DNA of 64,000 bases from CBDAUN01 sp965200645 (GCA_965200645.1 CBDAUN010000003.1:248001-312000), one strand, 5' to 3'; positions 51,297 through 60,780 are shown, counted from the first letter of the stretch. Notes: a model not told the origin generated them from the letters alone. Translations and numbers: made by a program.

Positions 51297-52550
51297 TTAT
51301 ACGATAGGACTGAATGCATCTGCATCAATTCCTGTTGGACGTCCGTGAATTAAATCAGCTGCGATTCTGGCCGAACCACATGCCATGGTCCAACCCATGT
51401 GACCGTGTCCGGAATTGACAAAAAGATTTTCTACCTTAGTAAATCCTATGTAGGGAGTACCCTGCGGCGTCATTGGACGTAAGCAGGTTCGATAGGTTGG
51501 GTTATCGAATTTCGCCGCATCCGGCATTAAGTCACTAACTGCTTTGATGATGTGTCGAAAGTCCTTAGGGCGGTGAGTAAGGTTGTAGCCAGCAAATTCA
51601 GCGGTGGCGGTGGCTCGAACAGATTCACCCATAGGAGCACAAGCAACCAGGTTGTCTTCGTCAACCGAACCAATCGTCGGTGGGATGTTGGTTTTGCTGG
51701 TCGGCAGTGTTACGGAATATCCCTTGACCGGACAAATTGGAAGATCAACTCCGGCAGTTCGCAGTACTATCGGAGAGTGGGCACCGAGCGAAACTACATA
51801 CAAATCTGCTTCAATTTCACCTTTTGAGCTGGCAGCACTAAGGATGGAGCCGTTTTCAACCTTCAGATTTATGATTTTGTGATCATAGTTAAACTGAACC
51901 CCTTTTTGCTCACACAAATTTGTCAATGCCTTGGTAAACTTTGCACAACTGCCTGATTCATCAGAAGGGCTGTATATTGCACCGGCGATACTTGATTTTG
52001 CCGAGGAGTAGGCTGGATCCAACTCTGCAATTTGCTGGGGATCAAGAATTTCGAAATGATGTCCGTTGCTCACCAGTAATTTCGAGTGAGAAATTCCAGA
52101 CTTTAACGAATTCTGGTTTCGAAACAGATACAGCACCCCTCTCGTAATTTGATCGTATTGAATTTGGTGGCGGTCCACAACCTCGTTAAGCACTTTCTGG
52201 GAATATGTGCATAGTGTGTGTTTGCGTAATGAGTTTTCTTTAGCATCATGGTTATTGCATTGTTTCAAAAAAAGAGCGGTCCACTTCCAAAATTGACGAT
52301 TAAGCTGAAAACGAATTCGAAACGCCTGGTCATGTCGATAAAACGATTTGAGCAGAATCATGGGAACTTTTGGTGAAGCCCATGCATAGGCATGGCCTGG
52401 TGCAATCATCGAAGCGTTGACTGCACTGGCTTCGGTAGCTACTTCCGATGCAACATCGTAAACTGCAATTTGGTGGGCATTATCTCTGGAGATGAGTTCA
52501 TAGGCTGTAGTTACCCCAATGACTCCGGCACCCAAAATCGCTATACGCAT
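51297..52550 (-). CDS. D-amino acid dehydrogenase-like FAD oxidoreductase (DadA family)
   Basis: A 417-residue FAD enzyme. The dinucleotide fold is RIAILGAGVIGVTTAYELIS. Family blocks are ASAVNASMIAPGHAYAWASP, DPAYSSAKSSIAGAIYSPSD, DLYVVSLGAHSPIVL, CPVKGYSVTLP, RTCLRPMTPQGTPYIG and FVNSGHGHMGWTMACGSARI. DadA-like enzymes oxidise D-amino acids; one branch oxidises cis-4-hydroxy-D-proline to a pyrroline. With a DapA-family protein and a Rieske oxygenase nearby, the hydroxyproline-type role is attractive. It follows ridA by 26 bases, so one transcript is likely. Confidence 0.9.
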   Translation of the reverse strand: MRIAILGAGVIGVTTAYELISRDNAHQIAVYDVASEVATEASAVNASMIAPGHAYAWASPKVPMILLKSFYRHDQAFRIRFQLNRQFWKWTALFLKQCNNHDAKENSLRKHTLCTYSQKVLNEVVDRHQIQYDQITRGVLYLFRNQNSLKSGISHSKLLVSNGHHFEILDPQQIAELDPAYSSAKSSIAGAIYSPSDESGSCAKFTKALTNLCEQKGVQFNYDHKIINLKVENGSILSAASSKGEIEADLYVVSLGAHSPIVLRTAGVDLPICPVKGYSVTLPTSKTNIPPTIGSVDEDNLVACAPMGESVRATATAEFAGYNLTHRPKDFRHIIKAVSDLMPDAAKFDNPTYRTCLRPMTPQGTPYIGFTKVENLFVNSGHGHMGWTMACGSARIAADLIHGRPTGIDADAFSPIV

Positions 52551-52576
52551 AATACGACGATCTGCTTGAGCGTTAT

Positions 52577-52930
52577 CTAAGCTGCTGCAACAACTTGAAT
52601 TTCAACAGTAAATTGCGGTGCCGCAAGTTTTGACTCTACACAGGCTCGGGCGGGGGTGTTATCGGGTGCAACCCAAGCGTCCCATACTGCGTTCATCTCA
52701 TCAAATGTCGAAATGTCCCACAACCAGATTGTAGCGGTCAAAAGCTTTTCTTTACTCGTGCCTGCCTGGGCGAGCAAGTCATCAATTCGTTGCAAAATAT
52801 CCTGAGTTTGTTTTTCAACACTTTCACCAGGTGTACCAAAAGCGACTTGTCCAGCGAGATATACAGTATCACCATGAATCACAACTTGGCTCATACGTTC
52901 GCCAACTTCAATTCGTTCAATTTCAGTCAT
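52577..52930 (-). CDS. RidA-family enamine/imine deaminase
   Basis: A 117-residue RidA/YjgF/YER057c protein. Blocks visible are MSQVVIHGDTVYLAGQVAFG, DILQRIDDLLAQAGTSKEKL, and VWDAWVAPDNTPARACVESK followed by LAAPQFTVEIQVVAA. The key arginine in ARACVESKLA is present. RidA proteins hydrolyse reactive imines released by amino acid oxidases, which suits a DadA-coupled gene. AGGAGA six bases upstream supports the start. It sits between the Rieske gene and dadA. Confidence 0.92.
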   Translation of the reverse strand: MTEIERIEVGERMSQVVIHGDTVYLAGQVAFGTPGESVEKQTQDILQRIDDLLAQAGTSKEKLLTATIWLWDISTFDEMNAVWDAWVAPDNTPARACVESKLAAPQFTVEIQVVAAA

Positions 52931-53003
52931 GAAATTCTCCTAGTAAATTTTTTCAAGTTGATAAATTGAGAGGTGATTATATGTTTCGATTTGAGGGAAT
53001 GAA

Positions 53004-54092
53004 TCACATTTGAATTTGTGTCACCTTCATCCACTCTTGAAGAATCTGTATTGAATGTTCTGAATTGATACCATGTTTGGGGTCGAGAACTAACGGACCT
53101 GGTCGGTAGCCACGGCTGTGCAGACCGCGTTGCACTGATTCGACTAGTCGGATGTCTTCTACAACTGTCGTTTCGTAATCAAATTTTGCTAATTTGTCGA
53201 TCAAGCCCGATTGCAGTCCATCCACCGTATACCAACTGCGTAAGACTTCAACGTGATTAGAATCCAATTCGCGCCAACAGTAGGTGTTTAGGATATTTCC
53301 GGGAAATACTTGAAATGTGAACAGTGGCCACAAAAACCAAGATGAATACTTGCTTGAGGTCTCGAGTGAAAGATCAACGGAGTAGTTCATTTGATCTAAA
53401 TTTTGGCATTCAGAAGTGTGCTTAAGGCAGTATCCTTGAGGTTGAATGTCATAGGTATCAGTTGCAATCATACCATCTGAAATAGCTTTGTGATTAAAAC
53501 GACAGTGATAACACTCAGAGTAATTTTCTATCGCAACTTTCCAGTTGCATCTTTCCGTCCAGTTGTAAGGTCGATACGGCTTCAACTCGTTTATTTGAGG
53601 AACAAATTCCAATAATTCTTGACGAACTTTTGGAAACCACTGATCCATTGAGGAGGCATTCAAATCCAAATTAGCAAAAATAAAATTATGAAAATGCTCC
53701 AGAAGAACATGTTTAGTACAACAATTAGAATTGCTTGTAGATAACGAATTTCGGGTGTCTAAATTCGCTTTGCATGCAACAAATTTAGTGTTGTGCACAG
53801 GACAAATTATTTCTGTCGGTGAATTGGAATGTATAACAAGAGACTTGCCACTGGTTTGACAATGACTGTAATACGCAGAAATCCGGTCCGAATCATCGTA
53901 AATACAGAATAAATCCTGTCCAGCAATCTGAAACTGAAAGTAGTCCCCCGGCCCCTTCAGATCTGATTTGTGTCCAGCGAATTGCCAAGTATTTGACAGG
54001 ATTGAACGTCGCTCGTGCTGCAGCACATTAGGGTCAGTATAGTGACTTGCATCAAGAGCGTAAGTTACGTTTGATTGAGTCATGAATCTCAA
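53004..54092 (-). CDS. Rieske-type aromatic/quaternary-amine oxygenase with a substituted Rieske cysteine
   Basis: A 362-residue ring-hydroxylating-type oxygenase of the GbcA/choline-monooxygenase branch, which demethylates quaternary amines. The Rieske segment normally reads CxH then CxxH. Here it reads AYYSHCQ and later ICPVHN, so the first cysteine is Tyr75, with His77, Cys97 and His100 kept. The catalytic iron site looks complete: AIENYSECYHCRFNHKA (His196 and His201) and the C-terminal VVEDIRLVESVQRGLHSRGY. A non-functional or atypical cluster is possible. It heads the minus-strand group Rieske-ridA-dadA-eutA-like and is divergent from the DapA-family gene. Confidence 0.82.
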   Translation of the reverse strand: MRFMTQSNVTYALDASHYTDPNVLQHERRSILSNTWQFAGHKSDLKGPGDYFQFQIAGQDLFCIYDDSDRISAYYSHCQTSGKSLVIHSNSPTEIICPVHNTKFVACKANLDTRNSLSTSNSNCCTKHVLLEHFHNFIFANLDLNASSMDQWFPKVRQELLEFVPQINELKPYRPYNWTERCNWKVAIENYSECYHCRFNHKAISDGMIATDTYDIQPQGYCLKHTSECQNLDQMNYSVDLSLETSSKYSSWFLWPLFTFQVFPGNILNTYCWRELDSNHVEVLRSWYTVDGLQSGLIDKLAKFDYETTVVEDIRLVESVQRGLHSRGYRPGPLVLDPKHGINSEHSIQILQEWMKVTQIQM

Positions 54093-54337
54093 TTTACCCG
54101 TTGCTGAATTTTGTCGTTACATTAACTGAAAATTTATTCCAAACATCTCTATTTATCAACTGAATCATGACTTAGTCACAATCTGTCAAAGCTACCGAAA
54201 ACGCAGTAGTCGCACATGACTTTTTTGCGAAATACTATTGATGAATTTACAGGTTATATAATCCAACCAAACATCAAATAGGTTACAGATAATTCACCAC
54301 TATCTTTAGAAATCGAGATCAATATTAGGCGAAACTT

Positions 54338-55237
54338 ATGGAATTCAACGGCATCTATACACCCGTAATTACCCCGTATAACGAAGACTATTCAATTAAT
54401 TGGACATCCATGGAAGAAGTCCTAGAGTTTTTGATCAACGCTGGCGTGGAAGGCATCGTGATTGCCGGTACAACGGGAGAGTATTACGCTCAAACTCCGC
54501 AAGAGCGGGTTGAGATGATGACATTTGCGAAGAATGTCATTAAAGACAGAACAAATTTTGTTGTAGGGACAGGTGCCACTAGAACTGAAGACAGCATTTA
54601 CTTTGGTGATAAGGCAAGGGCAGCTGGCGCAAACGCAATAATGATTACGACACCACCTTATGCTTGTCCAACAGGTCGCGAAATTGCAGAGCATAGTCTA
54701 GCCGTGGACAAAGCGGTAAATTTACCAGTGATTCTGTACAACTATCCCGGTCGAATGGGAGTCAATATGGATAAAGACACTTTTGATATTTTGGTGCAAA
54801 ATTCAAATTTCTGTGCAATCAAAGAAAGCTCCGGAGACATAAATCGACTGCACATGCTAGTCGAAGATTATTCTCAAATTCAGTTGTCCTGCGGAATGGA
54901 TGACCAGGCGTTGGAGTTTTTCGCATGGGGCGCCACTTCTTGGGTGTGCCCAGGTTCAAATTTTGCACCGTTTGCTCACAAGGCTCTGTATCAAACTTGC
55001 GTATTGGAAAATGATATTGCTAAGGGACGACGCATCATGTCTGCTATGCTCCCGCTGATGCAGATAATCGAACAAGGTGGAAAGTTTATTCAATGCGTCA
55101 AACATGGTGTGAAAATGCAGGGTATTGACGCCGGACCTCCACGTCTACCTCTTCAGCCCGCGAATGATAGTGACTTACGTGAGTTGGAGGATGTGATTAC
55201 AACAATGAACGCGACAATTCAAGAGGAGATGAAGTAG
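54338..55237 (+). CDS. Dihydrodipicolinate synthase-family aldolase/dehydratase
   Basis: A 299-residue DapA-superfamily TIM barrel. Key motifs are GVEGIVIAGTTGEYYAQTPQ, AIMITTPPYAC, the tyrosine in VILYNYPGRMGVN and the Schiff-base lysine in FCAIKESSGDINRLH. Substrates of this superfamily vary. A paralogue, pyrroline-4-hydroxy-2-carboxylate deaminase, follows D-hydroxyproline dehydrogenase in hydroxyproline catabolism. The adjacent dadA makes that the leading hypothesis over lysine synthesis. The gene is divergent from the Rieske gene, 245 bases apart, and a shared regulatory region is likely. Confidence 0.88.
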   Translation: MEFNGIYTPVITPYNEDYSINWTSMEEVLEFLINAGVEGIVIAGTTGEYYAQTPQERVEMMTFAKNVIKDRTNFVVGTGATRTEDSIYFGDKARAAGANAIMITTPPYACPTGREIAEHSLAVDKAVNLPVILYNYPGRMGVNMDKDTFDILVQNSNFCAIKESSGDINRLHMLVEDYSQIQLSCGMDDQALEFFAWGATSWVCPGSNFAPFAHKALYQTCVLENDIAKGRRIMSAMLPLMQIIEQGGKFIQCVKHGVKMQGIDAGPPRLPLQPANDSDLRELEDVITTMNATIQEEMK

Positions 55238-55712
55238 CCCCATTGTTACTTCACTCTGGCAATGTCTGGACAGTTTTGCAGGTTGGTGTTTAAGCGGCTT
55301 AGATCATAATGGATTAGGATTATTAGTTTTCAGTTGTGTCGAATAAGTAGTCCAGTGGAAGTCCAATAGCCAGTTCGACGCCGAAAAGAGCGCAATTATA
55401 GAGGGGTCATTAGAATTAATCTGATCAAATCGATGTTGCCACCTTTGGTAGGACGACTACCATAAACAGAACCAATGTCACAAGAAGTGGAGAAGATTGA
55501 AATCACTTAAATGAATATTTTGGAAAACGTGGGAGTGGTGTTTGGAGACTCACAAGCCATTGAGGATTGAAAGTTGGTCGGGGACAGCCTTATAGAAGAC
55601 GATCGAGTACTTTTGGATCAAGCACTAGTGCGTAATTTCTTGTGTTGTAATTTGGATCCGAATCATAAAGTAGAACAGGAAGCCAGTAGTTACCCTAGGA
55701 AATAAAAATATC
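55238..55712 (+). other. Intergenic, no gene seen
   Basis: No coding relic recognised on either strand; stops are frequent. It probably contains the end of the DapA transcript and the exonuclease promoter. Confidence 0.45.
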
Positions 55713-56618
55713 GTGCGAAATATCCTTCTGTCGATAACGTGTTTGCTCCATGTTTTGAGCGGATTTACTCTGTTATTCTCAATTGAATCTGGTTGGCGAT
55801 GGCCTGCTAGCATTTTATTCTGGTACTTAGCAATAACAGTTTTTATGTTTGATGATCGGTCGCGTTCTACATGGCATAAACTGTTTCTGATTCCAATAGC
55901 GCTGCTATCTTACATTTTGGTAATTGTCAGCGTCACGTTGATCAACGAGGACTCGATTATTTGGGCCGTTGTTGTATGGTTCATTGCGTTTGGTATTAGC
56001 GGTATGCTGATACATCCTGATGATGCTGAAATTCAGAGCTCCATTCGAAGCGAGAAGCCTAGAAATGCTCGGAAGGTACGGGAGTGGCGTGAACTTCTCG
56101 ACCGTAAAGATGTGCTTATCGTCGACACCGAGACTACCGGGCTAGGTACGGATGCAGAAGTCATTGAGATAGCGGCAATCGATACCTGCGGTACGATTCG
56201 AGCGCATGCGCTTGTCCTACCGTCAGGGCGGGTCCCGCGAGAAGCTTCAGATATTCATGGGATGACCAAACAATGGTTGCGTAAACAGGGCGCTCGAGAC
56301 TGGCCGACCGTTTGGAACGAAGTAAAACCGGTACTGTCACGCGCAAAGATTTGTCTTGCATGGAATGCACCGTTTGATCGACGGGTGATCAAACAATCAT
56401 GCCGGCGTCATGGTCTTGTCATGGGATTATTTCATTGGCGCGACTTAATAAACGACTACCGTTCCATTTGGTCCGAAAGTCCGTCGAAGGGGCGCCATAC
56501 CTTAAAGGCCGTCACACGCCGTGAAGGAGTGCATATCGAGCAGTCGAGTCATCGTGCTGTCGGGGATTGTCGTCGAGTGCTAGGCGTCCTTCGAGCGGTT
56601 GCCGCTAAAACAAAATGA
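55713..56618 (+). CDS. Membrane-anchored DEDDh 3'-5' exonuclease (DnaQ-like)
   Basis: A 301-residue protein starting at GTG 55713. The first 100 residues form about four hydrophobic segments. A basic linker follows (about 108-130). The C-terminal domain is a DnaQ-type exonuclease: VLIVDTETTGLG (Asp138, Glu140), CLAWNAPFDRRVIKQSCRRH (Asp222), and SSHRAVGDCRRVLGVL (His279, Asp284), so all four acidic residues and the general-base histidine are present. Exonuclease domains fused to a multi-pass membrane anchor are uncommon. Function unknown; it may degrade nucleic acid at the inner face of the membrane. Confidence 0.85.
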   Translation: MRNILLSITCLLHVLSGFTLLFSIESGWRWPASILFWYLAITVFMFDDRSRSTWHKLFLIPIALLSYILVIVSVTLINEDSIIWAVVVWFIAFGISGMLIHPDDAEIQSSIRSEKPRNARKVREWRELLDRKDVLIVDTETTGLGTDAEVIEIAAIDTCGTIRAHALVLPSGRVPREASDIHGMTKQWLRKQGARDWPTVWNEVKPVLSRAKICLAWNAPFDRRVIKQSCRRHGLVMGLFHWRDLINDYRSIWSESPSKGRHTLKAVTRREGVHIEQSSHRAVGDCRRVLGVLRAVAAKTK

Positions 56619-57064
56619 GTGCGTTGAAAGAGATATTCGACCCAAGTCTAACTATAGAAAAATTCAAGGAGATTGAGTTTGGGACTTCGGAAAAGATTCT
56701 GTGGGGATAAACATCGGATTGGGTGAGTAGATAGTGTAACAGAATTAACAGGTTGTTGGTCGTCACGAAACAATGTAAGTACAGGGTATTAGCATCAAGA
56801 GCATAGTAAGGTCGGCACATCGACGAACGTCACCATTCCGTTCCTTGATCCGGTGCGCTAAAACGAAGCGAATTTAAGGATTACAAAGGGAAGATGAAAA
56901 ATTCGCACTGTATTGACTTCAAACGTAGAATTCCCAATTTGTCAGATGTACGCATGGTTTATCGTGGAGGCGGTTTGCGTTGCCTGAGGCAAATCAGGGG
57001 GGGGGGGAATTCAAAACCGAAAAAGAGCTTAAACTAATGGTTCGTACTCAAAGTCTCTTGCAGT
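56619..57064 (+). other. Intergenic with an 11-base G run
   Basis: No intact gene. A short plus-strand open stretch from 56893 (MKNSHCIDFKRRIPNLSDVR) leads into a homopolymer of eleven G bases at 56997-57007 and then stops. It may be a relic of a transposase or small gene, but I cannot name the family. Confidence 0.45.
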
Positions 57065-57952
57065 CTACGAAAGAGAAGGGTGAACTGGAACCTTGAATTT
57101 ATCCAACCATAATCGAGGTAGCATTTGCCAATACCCTCGAACATAAAATTCTCCGTTATTTCGCAAAACTTCCTCCCGTCTTCTTTTAAATTCTCTGGAT
57201 ATTTCATACCAAGGAAGTTGGGGCTTTTCGTGGTGAACCCAGTGAAAGTTGTTGTTGAGATACAGCAGCTGAGTCACCCAAGAACCTTCAACGACAATAC
57301 TCCGTTCAGTGTCGATATCAGACCAACGGTGCTCTGTATAGGAGCGCAAAAGCGTCAGTGCAATACCTGGATAGGCAAAGCACATGGTGTATTTCCAAAC
57401 AGGCATTTCTCCCACTTGATAGGCCATTAACAATACTGCTCCACAAAGCAATATGTGAATGATCCAGGTCACAGCACGATTGACGTCTCCATTAAGAATT
57501 TTTCTTGTTTGATTTCTCCACAATGTCACGATGGACACAAAAGGACCTATTGTCATCCTGCCAAGCAGGGTGAAGTTAATTATGTGAATGTATTGAAATA
57601 AAACACTTTTTTTACTCCATTGATCTGGTGTAAAGTAAAGTGACTCCGGATCATTCTCAGCGTCTGTCAGTACTTCGACCTCATGATGGCGAGTATGCTC
57701 TTCACGATAAATGGTGTACGGATATCCCAGCGATAACGGTGGTGTCACCAATAGTGTGTTCAACCAAGGCTTAGAAGTCGGTCGGCCGTGAACTGCTTCG
57801 TGTTGCAAACTTCCATGCAGACATACAACAAATCCTCCTAGAAAGAACAGCAACCATACTGGAATCAGATTGCCATAAAGGATCAGCAAAATCCATGCTG
57901 CATAGCAACCTGTTGCAATCAAAAGAGTAAAAAATGGATTGACTAGTTTCAT
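57065..57952 (-). CDS. Fatty acid desaturase-like membrane di-iron protein
   Basis: A 295-residue membrane protein of the fatty acid desaturase superfamily. Three histidine boxes are visible: HGSLQHEAVHGRP, REEHTRHHEVEVL and NNNFHWVHHEKP, which together bind the di-iron centre. Transmembrane segments lie at about 8-30, 32-50, 165-185 and 190-215. The substrate could be a fatty acyl chain, a carotenoid or a quaternary-amine compound; sequence alone does not decide. It stands alone, with about 330 bases before the next operon and an intergenic G run at its 3' side. Confidence 0.85.
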   Translation of the reverse strand: MKLVNPFFTLLIATGCYAAWILLILYGNLIPVWLLFFLGGFVVCLHGSLQHEAVHGRPTSKPWLNTLLVTPPLSLGYPYTIYREEHTRHHEVEVLTDAENDPESLYFTPDQWSKKSVLFQYIHIINFTLLGRMTIGPFVSIVTLWRNQTRKILNGDVNRAVTWIIHILLCGAVLLMAYQVGEMPVWKYTMCFAYPGIALTLLRSYTEHRWSDIDTERSIVVEGSWVTQLLYLNNNFHWVHHEKPQLPWYEISREFKRRREEVLRNNGEFYVRGYWQMLPRLWLDKFKVPVHPSLS

Positions 57953-58281
57953 CTGGTGATTACATGCAATTGAATCGAACGAAACTTCAGCATAAATATC
58001 TCAACTAGTGTTACGTAAGGTCTATGATTCTTGAACTATTTATGTAATCACAAACTGAATCGGTTTAAAAAACATCACACATATTCTAATCAAAATATTG
58101 CTTAATTGCATGTGGATCAAACCTGATTATAGATAGGCAAAAAAGAGTGGTTTGAATTAAAAAAGTGAGTTTGCCGAAATCATGAAAAATTCGCTTTTTG
58201 ACGAATATGCCTCGCTGAATATGACATGGGTTAAAAGAATAATTTAGTAAAATTCTCGTTAATTTCGAAAATCTCCTATAT
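57953..58281. promoter_or_regulatory. Divergent promoter region between the desaturase and the TPP-enzyme operon
   Basis: About 330 AT-rich bases without a gene. It must contain promoters in both directions. I see no convincing operator; the T/A-rich block 58060-58110 is the likeliest core region. Confidence 0.4.
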
Positions 58282-59976
58282 ATGAGAAACAGCTTGCCCG
58301 AACTTAATCTACCGGCGGCAAATTTGCCGCAACTTCCACTAAAACGGCATGGCGGGAAAATTCTTGTAGATCAATTAGTCCAACTCGGTTGTGACGCAGT
58401 ATTTTGTGTTGCGGGAGAATCATTTCTACCAGTGTTGGATGGGCTTTATGACCACCCTCAAGTTATGACTGTGCCTTGCAGGCATGAAAGTGGAGCAGCC
58501 ATAATGGCGGAAGCATACGGCAAAATGACCGGACGCCCAGCAGTTTGCATCGTCACTCGAGGTCCCGGTGCCACCAATGCTTCTTTGGGAGTTCACATCG
58601 CGTTTCAAGACTCCACACCTATGATTATGCTGATTGGGCAAGTTCAACGTGAATTTTTGGACCGAGAAGGATTTCAAGAAGTTGACTTCAAGGCAATGTA
58701 TAGGCCTTTAGCTAAGTGGGCTGCACAAATTGAAGATGTCAGGCGTATTCCAGAATACCTTAGTAGGGCTTGGAATGCGGCGACTGCCGGTAGAGCGGGA
58801 CCTGTGGTCCTCTCCTTGCCCGAAGATGTTTTATTTGATTCGGCACAAGTCAACAGCGTAATGGCAGCGCCTATCCCAGAACCGCAAGCACCACAAAATT
58901 CATCGGAGCTGGTGCACGAGTTTTTTTCCGGAGCTCAAAGTCCTGTGGTCATAGTAGGCGGCGGTGGCTGGAGTGAAAAAAACCATAAACGAATTACCCA
59001 ATTTGCCGAAAGAAACAATCTTCCCGTTGTGGCAGAATTTCGTTGTCAGGACTATATGGACAACCGCCATCCTAATTACATAGGCGACTTAGGAATTAGT
59101 ACTGGGCCTAAACTTGTTGAAGCCGTGAAACAAAGTGACCGCATATTGTGCATAGGCGCTCGGTTGGGCGAATTACCAACACAGAAGTATTCAATGATTG
59201 AATCTCCCATGCCTAATAGCAGATTTTTTCATGTGCATCCCGATATAAGTGAGCTAGGGCGTGTGTACAGACCTGATGTCTCAATAAATGCAAGTTCCAA
59301 GTCATTTTTATCACAAATACAAGCACTTAAGCTGAAAAACTCAAGTAATTGGTTAGACTGGACAACGACAGCGAGAGAGAATTACCTTGAACATTCCAAA
59401 CCTGTGCAATCTAAACCATCGGTCAGCAATGATGAAGTTATAGTTTGGTTGAGGGATAACCTTCCACCCGATGCAATTGTTGTTAGCGGTGCTGGAATCA
59501 GTACGGGAGTTTTGCATCGCTATTACTACTATGGAGCAAGGTATCGAACGCAGCTTGCTCCGATAGCAGGCTCAATGGGCTATGGTATACCGGCAGCAAT
59601 TTCTGCAAAAATTTGTGAACCAGACCGGCGAGTGATCTGTATTGTTGGCGATGGTTGCTTCTTGATGACAGCACAGGAAATGGCTACAGCAGCAATGTTA
59701 GAGTTAACTATTACAGTAGTAGTAGTCAATAATGGCGTTCTCGGAACAATTCGTCAGCATCAAGAACTAAAGTTCCCCAATCGAGTCATTGCAACAGACT
59801 TACTCAATCCAGACTTTGCCACCTATGCTCAAAGCTTTGGGGCAATGGGATTAACTGCAAAGACCCTTAATGAGTTTATCGATGCATTCAGATTGACAGA
59901 AAAACATAATGGATTATCACTAATCGATTTGCAAATTGATCGAAATGCTTACATCGAGTCTATCCTGCCAAAATAG
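58282..59976 (+). CDS. Thiamine pyrophosphate-dependent enzyme (acetolactate synthase-like)
   Basis: A 564-residue TPP enzyme with the three-domain plan of acetolactate synthase, glyoxylate carboligase and related decarboxylases. The N-terminal domain has DAVFCVAGESFLPVLDGLYD and the catalytic glutamate in CRHESGAAIMAEAYGKMTG (Glu69), then TRGPGATNASLGVHIAFQDS. The TPP site is IVGDGCFLMTAQEMATAAML followed by VVVVNNGVLGTIRQHQE. Such proteins of unknown substrate often sit in catabolic operons. Here it opens a plus-strand operon with an SDR, an acyl-CoA dehydrogenase and an indolepyruvate ferredoxin oxidoreductase. Confidence 0.9.
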   Translation: MRNSLPELNLPAANLPQLPLKRHGGKILVDQLVQLGCDAVFCVAGESFLPVLDGLYDHPQVMTVPCRHESGAAIMAEAYGKMTGRPAVCIVTRGPGATNASLGVHIAFQDSTPMIMLIGQVQREFLDREGFQEVDFKAMYRPLAKWAAQIEDVRRIPEYLSRAWNAATAGRAGPVVLSLPEDVLFDSAQVNSVMAAPIPEPQAPQNSSELVHEFFSGAQSPVVIVGGGGWSEKNHKRITQFAERNNLPVVAEFRCQDYMDNRHPNYIGDLGISTGPKLVEAVKQSDRILCIGARLGELPTQKYSMIESPMPNSRFFHVHPDISELGRVYRPDVSINASSKSFLSQIQALKLKNSSNWLDWTTTARENYLEHSKPVQSKPSVSNDEVIVWLRDNLPPDAIVVSGAGISTGVLHRYYYYGARYRTQLAPIAGSMGYGIPAAISAKICEPDRRVICIVGDGCFLMTAQEMATAAMLELTITVVVVNNGVLGTIRQHQELKFPNRVIATDLLNPDFATYAQSFGAMGLTAKTLNEFIDAFRLTEKHNGLSLIDLQIDRNAYIESILPK

Positions 59977-60003
59977 TGATTGGTTTAGAAATTCATTTGA
60001 GTT

Positions 60004-60780
60004 GTGAGTCCCCTAACAAATCTATTTGGCATTTCCGGCAAGACAGCACTGGTCACAGGTGCTTCTAGCGGTATTGGAAATCACTTCTGCAAAGTACTAC
60101 ACCAATTCGGTGCGAATGTAATTCTGGCAGCTAGACGAGAAGACCGCCTGATTTCTACGGTAGAGGAGATTAATGCCAGCGGAGGTAACGCGGATTGGGT
60201 TCGACTTGATGTGACCGACTCCGAAAGCGTTAAGAAAGCCTTTGCATCAGCAGTTTCAAAGTTTCAAAAGTTAGACATTGTAGTAAACAACGCAGGTGTA
60301 GCAGATTCCGCTTCCGCACTGGATGTTTCTGAAGATGCCTGGGACAAAGTTGTAGATACAAACCTAAAAGGTGCATGGCTAGTTGCTCAACAGGCAGGGC
60401 GTGTGATGGCCGATAGTAGAGGAGGCGGTAGTTTAATCAATATTTGCTCAATTCTCGGGAAGCGAGTGATGGGAGGTGTAGCACCATATGCAGCAGCGAA
60501 AGCCGGGCTCGAACATTTGACGCGCATTCTTGCCTATGAGTGGGCCCGCTACGGAATTCGAGTGAACGCAATCGCACCTGGTTACGTTGTGACTGACATC
60601 AATCGTAGCTATTTGGAGTCACCTTCAGGGCAAAAGGCTATGAGAAAGATTCCTCAGAATCGATTTGGTAGTGTAGAGGATCTTGAAGGTGCTCTTATTC
60701 TACTTGCCTCAGATGCATCAGCATACATGACCGGCAGCACCATTGTTGTTGACGGCGGGCATCTGCAATCTTCAATGTAA
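60004..60780 (+). CDS. Short-chain dehydrogenase/reductase
   Basis: A 258-residue classical SDR starting at GTG 60004. The cofactor motif is ALVTGASSGIGNHFCKVL, the NNAG motif is DIVVNNAGVADSAS, and the catalytic Ser-Tyr-Lys lie in NICSILGKRV and VAPYAAAKAGLEHL. The C-terminal GSTIVVDGGHL is typical. It is likely an NADP(H)- or NAD-dependent 3-hydroxyacyl or alcohol oxidoreductase of the operon. The gaps to its neighbours are 27 and 14 bases. Confidence 0.9.
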   Translation: MSPLTNLFGISGKTALVTGASSGIGNHFCKVLHQFGANVILAARREDRLISTVEEINASGGNADWVRLDVTDSESVKKAFASAVSKFQKLDIVVNNAGVADSASALDVSEDAWDKVVDTNLKGAWLVAQQAGRVMADSRGGGSLINICSILGKRVMGGVAPYAAAKAGLEHLTRILAYEWARYGIRVNAIAPGYVVTDINRSYLESPSGQKAMRKIPQNRFGSVEDLEGALILLASDASAYMTGSTIVVDGGHLQSSM

